Part shown: positions 52,842-59,780 of the stretch, piece by piece
Position numbering within the stretch: position 1 is the first letter of the stretch
Layout of the letters: each line of letters starts with the position of its first letter
Source of the DNA: Natranaeroarchaeum sp042663585
GTDB taxonomy: Archaea; Halobacteriota; Halobacteria; Halobacteriales; Natronoarchaeaceae
Reading direction: 5' to 3'
Length of the DNA: 64,000 nucleotides
NCBI RefSeq assembly: GCF_042663585.1
Contig: NZ_JBHTAN010000006.1
Location: 2,790,001 to 2,854,000, forward strand
Program-made: the position numbers and the translations under genes
The notes under the pieces: generated by a model
Seen by the model: the letters and a program-made list of their open reading frames with translations, nothing else
What the model was told of the DNA's origin: nothing
The model's database searches: none

Positions 52842-53488
52842 CTCTCGCCAAGCCCCGCGAGTGCGCCGCCGATCCCCCCTGCAATGATCGGATACCCGAG
52901 TCCGCGCAGGACCGCATCGGACATCGCTGGACCGACGCTGACGAGTCCGTCGGCGCTCTCGACGGTTGCAAAGGCCAGACTGAGACAGAACAGTCCGCCG
53001 TAGCCGATCACGACGAACGCACCGCCCATCGCTCCCTCGACGGGGTTGCTCACGCCGGCGCGCCGAGCCAGAATCAGCCCACACAGGCCCAGGGCGACCG
53101 CCGGTACGGCGAGATACATCGTCTCGGTGGCGCTCGGAATCGTCGCCCAGTACTCCAGAAACTGTATCGACTCCGTCCGATCGCCCAGATCGAACTGGAT
53201 CGGGACACCGTGGCCTGCATAGAACACCCAGAGCACCGCTTCGACCATCGGCTCCGACCCGAACTGTGCGCTCGACAGTGCGTTATCGACCAGTTGTATC
53301 TGTGCTTCTAGCTGCTGATCTACGTACTGTTCCGGGTTGTTCGGTGCCGTCGAGGCGTGATAGGCGCCCAGTCCAGCCCAGGCGGCGAGGGTCAGGATCA
53401 GCCCGACGACCCCCCAGATCAGCCCGCCCAAGAGTCCGGGTAGCCCGCCATCCTGGTGTGAGGTGCCAGTTGTTTCAACAGTTGACAT
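52838..53488 (-). CDS. Multi-helix membrane protein of unknown function
   Basis: 216 residues. Helix 1 (LLGGLIWGVVGLILTLAAWAGLGAY), a ~75-residue outside or inside loop with PNNPEQYVDQQLEAQIQLVDNALSS, then three to four helices. The Gly-rich end (AGGIGGALAGLG) and overall form recall haloarchaeal DUF-type membrane proteins (I believe DUF7978). No catalytic motif. Divergent from the isochorismatase gene. Confidence 0.65.
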   Translation of the reverse strand: MSTVETTGTSHQDGGLPGLLGGLIWGVVGLILTLAAWAGLGAYHASTAPNNPEQYVDQQLEAQIQLVDNALSSAQFGSEPMVEAVLWVFYAGHGVPIQFDLGDRTESIQFLEYWATIPSATETMYLAVPAVALGLCGLILARRAGVSNPVEGAMGGAFVVIGYGGLFCLSLAFATVESADGLVSVGPAMSDAVLRGLGYPIIAGGIGGALAGLGES

Positions 53489-53611
53489 GTGAGTGTATAG
53501 AGGTATATCGGGAAAGTAAATATTACGGCTCCAACAAGTAACCCGGAAACCGCCACGGCGACTCGATTCGCGGGCAATCCACTTTTGAGCACTGATGCGT
53601 TATTCTCTGTC

Positions 53612-54184
53612 ATGACACTCGATGCCGATTCTACCGCACTGGTCGTCGTCGACATGCAGAACGGCTTCGCCCATCCCGACGGCACGCTGTACGCGCCGGG
53701 GAGCGAGGAGGTGATCGAACCGATCACTGGGTTGGTCGAGCGGGCCCGCGATGCGGGCGTCCAGGTCGTCTACACGCGCGACGTTCATCCGCCCCAGCAG
53801 TTCGACGGTAACCACTACTACGACGAGTTCGAGCAGTGGGGTGAGCACGTCCTCGAAGGCTCGTGGGAGGCCGAACTCGTCGAAGAGCTAATGATCTACC
53901 CCGAGGATCACGTCGTCGAGAAACACACCTACGACGCGTTCCATGAGACCGAACTCGACGGCTGGCTGAGCGCACGCGGGATCGACACTCTGGTCTTCTG
54001 TGGGACGCTTGCGAACGTCTGCGTGCTCCACACCGCCGGGAGCGCGGGCCTGCGGGACTACCGACCGGTTCTCGTCGAGGACGCTATCGGTGCCATCGAG
54101 GAGGACCACCGCGAGTACGCCCTCGAACACGCCGACTGGCTGTTCAGCGAAGTCAGCACCCGCGAGGACGTCGCTTTCGAGTGA
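53612..54184 (+). CDS. Isochorismatase-family cysteine hydrolase (nicotinamidase-like)
   Basis: 190 residues from ATG 53612. Catalytic triad in place: D14 (VVVDMQNGF), K104 (VVEKHTYDAF) and C137 (GTLANVCVLH), with the adjacent cis-peptide region. Family members hydrolyse nicotinamide, N-carbamoyl compounds or isochorismate. The HPPQQFDGNHYYDEF segment is similar to nicotinamidases. No NAD salvage gene is adjacent, so the substrate stays open. Confidence 0.9.
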   Translation: MTLDADSTALVVVDMQNGFAHPDGTLYAPGSEEVIEPITGLVERARDAGVQVVYTRDVHPPQQFDGNHYYDEFEQWGEHVLEGSWEAELVEELMIYPEDHVVEKHTYDAFHETELDGWLSARGIDTLVFCGTLANVCVLHTAGSAGLRDYRPVLVEDAIGAIEEDHREYALEHADWLFSEVSTREDVAFE

Positions 54185-54226
54185 GTCAGAGGAGATATAC
54201 TGCGGGCGGGCGTATCCGCCGGAACG

Positions 54227-55090
54227 ATGAGCGATGAGTCCATCGAACGCGACCTCTCGGACCGGCTATCGACGGCTATCGGCGCCGACGTGACCGATAT
54301 CACCGAGCTAGAGGGCGGCCTGGTCGGCCGCGTGTTTCGCGTCAGCCTCGCCGGTCGGGAGCCAGTCGCGGTGAAAGTCGACGACGTCCCGCTGGAGAAC
54401 GAAGCGCGGATGCTCGCGTATCTCGCCGACGAGACGGCGCTTCCCGTCCCCGCGGTCCACCACGTCGAATCGGGGCTGCTGGTGATGGAGTACGTCGACG
54501 GCGACGGTATCTTCGACGAGCGGGCCGAGCGCGCGCTCGCCGATCATCTCGCCGCGCTCCACGACATCTCGGCCGACGCCTACGGCTTCCCGTTCGACAC
54601 GCTTTCGGGGCCGTTCCTCCAGTCGAACCCGTGGGCCGACTCGTGGATCGACTTCTTCAGAGACCAGCGCCTGCTCCCGTTCGCGCGAGCGGCCAGCGAC
54701 GACGGGTCGCTCTCCAGTGACGGGTTCGAGCGCGTCCAGGCGCTTGCCGAGCGCCTCGACGACCTGCTCGTCGAACCGGCCGAGCCAGCACTGCTCCACG
54801 GCGACCTCCATCCCGGCAACGTCGTCGTCGGCGACGGGGCGGTACAGGCGGTGATCGATCCGGCTATCTACTTCGGCCACGACGAACTCGGCCTGGCGTA
54901 CGCGGAACGTTCGCCAGAACTCGGCGAGAGCTTTCTCGACCAGTACCGACGCCATCGGCCGATCCCGACGGGCTATTTCGAGGAGCGCCGCGACGTCTAC
55001 ACCGCGTTTCACGTGCTCGAAAACGTCCGGTACTTCGGCACGGAGATCCGCCCGCGACTCGACGAAGCGCTCGCGGCGGTCGGGGTCTGA
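54227..55090 (+). CDS. Fructosamine-kinase-like protein
   Basis: 287 residues, protein-kinase-like fold. GGLVGRVFRV (nucleotide loop region), LLVMEYVDGDG hinge, catalytic LLHGDLHPGNVVVGDG and metal site VIDPAIYFGHDELGLAY. The pattern HGDLxxGN ... IDPAxYxGHxExxLA is typical of ketosamine-3-kinases, which remove sugar adducts from proteins. Aminoglycoside-type substrates are less likely. Starts 42 nt after the hydrolase gene on the same strand. Confidence 0.85.
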   Translation: MSDESIERDLSDRLSTAIGADVTDITELEGGLVGRVFRVSLAGREPVAVKVDDVPLENEARMLAYLADETALPVPAVHHVESGLLVMEYVDGDGIFDERAERALADHLAALHDISADAYGFPFDTLSGPFLQSNPWADSWIDFFRDQRLLPFARAASDDGSLSSDGFERVQALAERLDDLLVEPAEPALLHGDLHPGNVVVGDGAVQAVIDPAIYFGHDELGLAYAERSPELGESFLDQYRRHRPIPTGYFEERRDVYTAFHVLENVRYFGTEIRPRLDEALAAVGV

Positions 55091-55171
55091 TTCGGTCGTA
55101 GATCGGGCAGATTCCTGACAGCGGCGCCCCCGGATAGAACGCCTTATGGGGCCGATGACGAACAGGGAACC

Positions 55172-55543
55172 ATGGACGTTCAACACACCGCAGTCGCTGT
55201 CTCGGATCTCGATGCGACGAAAGCCTTCTACGAGGACGGACTCGGACTGACTCACGATCAGGACTTCTACGCCGGCGAGACGCACCACTACTACGTCACT
55301 GGCGACGAACTGGATACCGCGATCCAGTTCGTCCACGAGGAGGGGCAGTCGGTCTCCCCCTCGGGCATCGTCCACCTCGCGGTCCGTGTCGAAGACGTCG
55401 AGGCGACCGTCGAGGCGCTCGTCGCGGCCACCGACTGCCCGGTGACCAACGGACCACTCACCATCGAAGCGGCCGGTGCTCGCGCCGCCTTCGTCGAGGA
55501 CCCCGACGGCTACGAGGTCGAGATTTTCTCGCCGCTCGAATAG
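55172..55543 (+). CDS. VOC-family (glyoxalase I-like) protein
   Basis: 123 residues, two beta-alpha-beta-beta-beta units. Family ends: VQHTAVAVSDLDATKAFYEDGLGL at the N-terminus and AAFVEDPDGYEVEIFSPLE at the C-terminus. Candidate metal ligands are H4, E116-type (EVEIF) and H67-type (IVHLAV). Lactoylglutathione lyase or a related dioxygenase fold; substrate unknown. Follows the kinase-like gene, so sugar or methylglyoxal detoxification is a possible common theme. Confidence 0.88.
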   Translation: MDVQHTAVAVSDLDATKAFYEDGLGLTHDQDFYAGETHHYYVTGDELDTAIQFVHEEGQSVSPSGIVHLAVRVEDVEATVEALVAATDCPVTNGPLTIEAAGARAAFVEDPDGYEVEIFSPLE

Positions 55544-55549
55544 ATCGGC

Positions 55550-56374
55550 TTACTCGATCCTGACGCGCACGTCCTCGCCCACCGGGAACGTCGTGTCCGG
55601 ACAGATCAGTTTCGCACCGAAGGTCTCCCGGTCGGCGAACAGCGCGATGCCGGTGATGGGTTCGTCGTTCGCCAGCACGCTCACGTCGTCCCACGCGACG
55701 TCACGGCCCGTCGCGACGCCGACGCGGCGTCCTGCCAAGTCGACCTCGGCGTCGTCCGTACTCGCGCCGAGCAGTCCGCCACAGTCGTAGTGTGGGAAGC
55801 CGCCGTCCAGCACCGCTCGCCCGCCGAGTGTCCCCATCCCGACGAACTGCTCGCCCGGTGCGGGATGGGCGGGTGTGTCCAGAATCGCATAGGTGTCGCC
55901 GCGCTCTGTGACGCGACCCGTCCCGTCCCACGAGAGCGGTTCGACGTCGACCGCTGGCTCGATCCGGATCGATCCCGACGCCCTGAGCGGGTCGGCATCG
56001 CGCGGCCGGAAGCCGACGTGGAGGTGGTTGTCGACCCAGGGTGCGAAAAAGCCCGCGCGGATCGGCCGCCCCAGCGAATCCCCGACCGCGACCTGCGTGC
56101 CCGGTTCGACGCCCGGATCGACGTGCATGACGCGAGCCAGGTGACTCCCGGTGTCGATTACGATCAGGTGATCCTCGTCGGCGGCGTAGGACTTCGGCGG
56201 CGCCTGGACGCTCCGAACGAGTTCGACCGTGCCCGCAACGGGGCTTGGCGCAGCCGTGGCGTCGGCGTCGGGATACAGATCGACCGCCGATCCGGTGTCG
56301 TGTGCGGTGTAGGGAGAGTTGTACAGCGAGAACCGGCGATACCGGTCGAGGACTCGCCCGGGCAGAGTCACCAT
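55550..56374 (-). CDS. M23-like (duplicated hybrid motif) protein in an archaeon
   Basis: 274 residues from ATG 56372-56374. Residues ~20-145 follow the M23/LytM pattern: AHDTGSAVDLYPD (H...D metal pair), APSPVAGTVELV, RVMHVDPGVEPGTQVAVGDSLG and NHLHVGF with the HxH motif. The rest (~150-274) is a beta-rich unknown domain. No signal peptide, so it is probably cytoplasmic. Haloarchaea have no peptidoglycan, so the substrate is not the bacterial one. It could be a peptidase on other targets or a non-hydrolytic fold user. Confidence 0.75.
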   Translation of the reverse strand: MVTLPGRVLDRYRRFSLYNSPYTAHDTGSAVDLYPDADATAAPSPVAGTVELVRSVQAPPKSYAADEDHLIVIDTGSHLARVMHVDPGVEPGTQVAVGDSLGRPIRAGFFAPWVDNHLHVGFRPRDADPLRASGSIRIEPAVDVEPLSWDGTGRVTERGDTYAILDTPAHPAPGEQFVGMGTLGGRAVLDGGFPHYDCGGLLGASTDDAEVDLAGRRVGVATGRDVAWDDVSVLANDEPITGIALFADRETFGAKLICPDTTFPVGEDVRVRIE

Positions 56375-56412
56375 CGAACCGATTTTAGCATGGGGCTCCC
56401 TAACACGTGTCG

Positions 56413-57105
56413 ATGCGTCTCGTTCGCGGCCGCGCGGCGACACCGACCACCGACCGAGAAGCCACGGCGGCGATGCTTGATCGGACGGCAACGGACCGAC
56501 AGCCCTCGGTTCGCGTCTGGACGCCCCATCGCCAGGTCGCGTTCGGGCGTCGTGACGCCGCTTGCGAGGGCTACGACGCCGCCCGCGCCGCGGCGACCGA
56601 ACACGGGTTCGTGCCAACCGAGCGGAGCGTCGGCGGTCGTGCCGTCGCCTACACCGGCACCACGATAGCGTTCGCCCACGCCCGCCCGATCGATGACCTC
56701 CGGCGCGGCCTCGGCGAGCGGTACGACGCCGCGACGGCCACTGTCCGGCAGGCGCTGTCGAGTCTCGGCGTCACCGTCTCGGCGGGGGAACCCGCGGAGT
56801 CGTTCTGCCCCGGTTCGCACTCGCTCCAGGCGGCCGGCAAACTCGCCGGTGTCGCCCAGCGAGTCCGGGCCGATGCCGCACTCGTCTCCGGTGTAGTCAT
56901 CGTCACCGATCGCAAGGAGATAGCCGACGTTCTCTCGCCCGTTTACGACGCGCTCGGCGCCCCGTTCGACCCGAAATCGGTGGGTGGCGTGGCCCACGCC
57001 GGCGGTCCGGACGATCCGGATCTCGTGGTGCGAGCGCTCGAAGATGCGTTCGTCGACGGCGACCCGCGACCGATTCTCTCGGTCGACCGATTTCTCGACG
57101 ACTAG
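56413..57105 (+). CDS. Lipoate/biotin-protein-ligase family protein (LplA-like)
   Basis: 230 residues from ATG 56413; a GTG at 56407 adds two residues. LplA-fold blocks: PSVRVWTPHRQVAFGRRD, TERSVGGRAVAYTG (the RRxGGGAV-like motif, here RSVGGRAV), and AAGKLAGVAQRV carrying the conserved Lys in the KxSGxAxR position. Transfers lipoyl or octanoyl groups, or a related acyl chain, to a carrier domain. The active-site Gly pattern is weakened, so activity is uncertain. Stop overlaps the convergent DedA gene in CTAG. Confidence 0.85.
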   Translation: MRLVRGRAATPTTDREATAAMLDRTATDRQPSVRVWTPHRQVAFGRRDAACEGYDAARAAATEHGFVPTERSVGGRAVAYTGTTIAFAHARPIDDLRRGLGERYDAATATVRQALSSLGVTVSAGEPAESFCPGSHSLQAAGKLAGVAQRVRADAALVSGVVIVTDRKEIADVLSPVYDALGAPFDPKSVGGVAHAGGPDDPDLVVRALEDAFVDGDPRPILSVDRFLDD

Positions 57106-57620
57106 AACAGTCCGGCCAGCGTTACGAGGCTCTCGATTCCGATGGCGAGTGCAACCAGCGCGCCGCCGTAGACGGCCGACCCAGCCATCGACCACGCTGA
57201 GAACCGATAGCACGGGGTGTCCGACATCGCGGTCGGGACGATCAGCGATCCTCGCACGACCGGGAGGACGTTCGTCACGGCGACGGCGGCGGGTCCCCAG
57301 CGGTCGAGCAACCCCGTTGCCCGATTCATGCGATCGGCGTCGATCGGTACGTGTTCCATCTCGGCGAGGTCGATGCCGTACCGTCTGACGAGCAAGAACA
57401 GGACCGACTGGCCGACGGTCGCTCCGAGGACGGCGGCGGCGAGCACTGGCACGAAATCGAGCAGGTTCGTCCCGGCCGCCACGACGACTGCCACGAACAG
57501 CGTCCGCGTCGGGATCACCTTCCCGACGAGCGCACCCTCCAGTACGAAGACCAGAAAGAGCACTGCGATGCCGTAGTGATCGATGATGTCGATCACCGGG
57601 CCCGCTACCGCATCTATCAT
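57102..57620 (-). CDS. DedA/VTT-domain membrane protein
   Basis: 172 residues from ATG 57618-57620. Hydrophobic with about five helices. VTT/DedA features: FVLEGALVGKVIPTRTLF, an ALGATVGQSVLFLLVRRYG repeat and NVLPVVRGSLIVPTAM, corresponding to the E...R...G...P pattern of this family. Bacterial DedA proteins flip lipids (undecaprenyl-phosphate or phosphatidylethanolamine). In archaea a lipid-carrier flipping role is plausible. An AT-rich region lies before the start. Confidence 0.85.
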   Translation of the reverse strand: MIDAVAGPVIDIIDHYGIAVLFLVFVLEGALVGKVIPTRTLFVAVVVAAGTNLLDFVPVLAAAVLGATVGQSVLFLLVRRYGIDLAEMEHVPIDADRMNRATGLLDRWGPAAVAVTNVLPVVRGSLIVPTAMSDTPCYRFSAWSMAGSAVYGGALVALAIGIESLVTLAGLF

Positions 57621-57717
57621 TTCAATGCTGAAATAGGTCTCTGCGTATATAGCTCTTCTATTCCGGCCGAGCGCGGGCATTCGGGACGTTTAGGAACCCC
57701 GACGACCCAGTGTTGGT

Positions 57718-59013
57718 ATGCTCATCACGAACGCCCTCCTGCCGGACGACCGCGAGGTCGACGTCCGGACCGAGAACGGGCGCATCGCCGCCCTCGAACC
57801 ATCGCTCGACGGGTCGGCCGATATCGACGCGGACGGCAAACGGCTCTTCCCGGGCGCAATCGACGTCCACGTCCACTTCCGACAGCCGGGGTACTCCCAC
57901 AAGGAGACCTGGGAGACCGGTTCGAAAAGCGCCGCGGCCGGCGGCGTGACGACTGTCGTCGACCAGCCAAACACCGACCCGCCGACGATAGATGGCGAAG
58001 GATTCGACCGGAAGGCCGAACTCGCCGCCGCCTCCTACGTCGATTACGGCATCAACGGCGGCGTCACCGCCGACTGGACTCCCGAGGAGTTGTTCGACCG
58101 GCCGCTCTTTGCGCTCGGCGAGGTGTTTCTCGCTGACTCGACCGGCGACATGGGTATCGATGCCGACCTGTTCGCCGAAGCGGTCGAGCAGGCCGGCGAA
58201 CGCGACACGACCGTGACCGTCCACGCCGAGGACGCGACGCTGTTCGACGAGTCGGTCCAGGAGATGCCAGCCAACGGTACCGGCCCGGACGCCAACGCCG
58301 ACCTGTGGAGCGCGTTCCGCACCGCGGAGGCCGAGGAAGCCGCAGTCGAGCGCGCTATCGAGGTTGCAGGCGACACGGGGACGGACGTCCACATTGCCCA
58401 CACCAGCACGCCGGAGGGTATCGAGGCCGCCGTCGACGGCGGCGCGACCTGTGAGGTCACGACCCACCACCTGTTCCTCTCGCGGGAGGATCTGGACGAC
58501 CTCGGTACTCATGGCCGGATGAACCCGCCGCTCCGTGACGAAGAGCGCCGCCGGGACGTCTACGAGGCGGTCGCCGACGGCACCGTGGACATGATCGCCA
58601 CCGACCACGCACCCCACACTCGCGACGAGAAAGACGCCGGCATCTGGGATGCGCCGAGTGGCGTCCCGGGCGTCGAGACGATGCTACCACTGCTCCTGGA
58701 GGAAGCGCGCCAGGATCGGTTCTCCTACGAACGCGTCCGTGACCTGATCGCCGCCACCCCCGCGGAGACGTTCGGCCTCTCCCGGAAAGGTCGTATCGAG
58801 GAGGGCTACGACGCCGACCTCGTGCTCGTCGACACCTCCGAGGCGACCGAGATCGACGGCGAGATGCTCCACTCGAAATGTACGTGGACGCCGTTCGAGG
58901 GGCGTCCGGGCGTCTTCCCCGAACTGACGATGGTCCGGGGCGAGGTCGTCTACCGCGATGGCGACTTCGGCGACGCCGCCGGCGAGAACGTCCGCGAACT
59001 CGACGGGCAGTAG
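57718..59013 (+). CDS. pyrC: Dihydroorotase
   Basis: 431 residues, amidohydrolase. HVHFRQPGYSHKETWETGSKSAAAGGVTTVVDQPNT (metal HxH and substrate Arg), HAEDATLF, VHIAHTSTPEG, and ATDHAPHTRDEK with the metal Asp. Type I DHOase, making dihydroorotate from carbamoyl-aspartate in pyrimidine synthesis. No other pyr gene is adjacent. The DxHAPH motif and Arg pairs argue for DHOase rather than allantoinase or hydantoinase. Confidence 0.94.
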   Translation: MLITNALLPDDREVDVRTENGRIAALEPSLDGSADIDADGKRLFPGAIDVHVHFRQPGYSHKETWETGSKSAAAGGVTTVVDQPNTDPPTIDGEGFDRKAELAAASYVDYGINGGVTADWTPEELFDRPLFALGEVFLADSTGDMGIDADLFAEAVEQAGERDTTVTVHAEDATLFDESVQEMPANGTGPDANADLWSAFRTAEAEEAAVERAIEVAGDTGTDVHIAHTSTPEGIEAAVDGGATCEVTTHHLFLSREDLDDLGTHGRMNPPLRDEERRRDVYEAVADGTVDMIATDHAPHTRDEKDAGIWDAPSGVPGVETMLPLLLEEARQDRFSYERVRDLIAATPAETFGLSRKGRIEEGYDADLVLVDTSEATEIDGEMLHSKCTWTPFEGRPGVFPELTMVRGEVVYRDGDFGDAAGENVRELDGQ

Positions 59014-59673
59014 CTACTCGGCGCTCGCGTGCAGGTCGCCGCCACAGTGTGGACAGTCGTCGGCGTCCTGGCGCAGTTGCTCGCTCGACGATCTGACCTC
59101 CCGCATCACCGCCGAGATCCGGTCCTCGGTGTCGAGTTCGTCCTCGACGTCCAGGTCGACACCCTCTACCTCCAGCAGGAACTTCGCGACCTCGGTGACC
59201 TCGTACATCATGTCGTCGAGTTCCTCGGCAGTGAAGAAATCCGACATTGCGCCGTAGAGAAACGTCGCACCCGCAGTTCGGACCTTCTCCTCGAACGAGG
59301 AGCGGGCCTGATTGACTGCCTGTGGGCTGTAGGTGTCGGTCATGAAGGGGACGAGTTCGGGCAGGTTCTCGCCGACCTTTGTCATCTCGACGCCCGTCTC
59401 GGTTCGGAAGTCCGCACAGAGTCGCGCGATTGCCCACTCGCGTGCCGTGATGTAGGTCCGGTCGCGCAGAAACTCGTTGACCCGGTCGTACTGCGCGCCG
59501 TCCATCTTGGTGAACTTCTCGTACTTTCGGACGTCGTCGGGGACCTGCGAATCAGTCTCCGGAACGGAGGGCTGTGGCGAACTCGACGATTCGGTGTCGT
59601 CCGGTTCGGTCTCCTCGTCCACCTCGTGGTCCTCCTCCGATCGCTCGTCGTTCGGGCCTACTCGCTCTGTCAT
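59014..59673 (-). CDS. DUF5806-type haloarchaeal protein
   Basis: 219 residues from ATG 59671-59673. Acidic, disordered first ~45 residues, then a helical core (DDVRKYEKFTKMDGAQYDRVNEFLRDRTYITAREWAIARLCADFRTETGVEMTKVGENLPELVPFM) and a C-terminal CPHCGG that could be half a zinc site. I believe this is the DUF5806 family, widespread in haloarchaea and of unknown role. Its stop directly abuts the dihydroorotase stop (TAGCTA). Confidence 0.75.
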   Translation of the reverse strand: MTERVGPNDERSEEDHEVDEETEPDDTESSSSPQPSVPETDSQVPDDVRKYEKFTKMDGAQYDRVNEFLRDRTYITAREWAIARLCADFRTETGVEMTKVGENLPELVPFMTDTYSPQAVNQARSSFEEKVRTAGATFLYGAMSDFFTAEELDDMMYEVTEVAKFLLEVEGVDLDVEDELDTEDRISAVMREVRSSSEQLRQDADDCPHCGGDLHASAE

Positions 59674-59780
59674 GTCCTGCCCTTGCCGAGGCGTCGGCAA
59701 AAGAATTGCCGTCGTGACGGGGCGTGGAGCGGGACAGCGCTCGAAGGAAACGCATTTGCGTCCCCGACCCACGCTATCTG

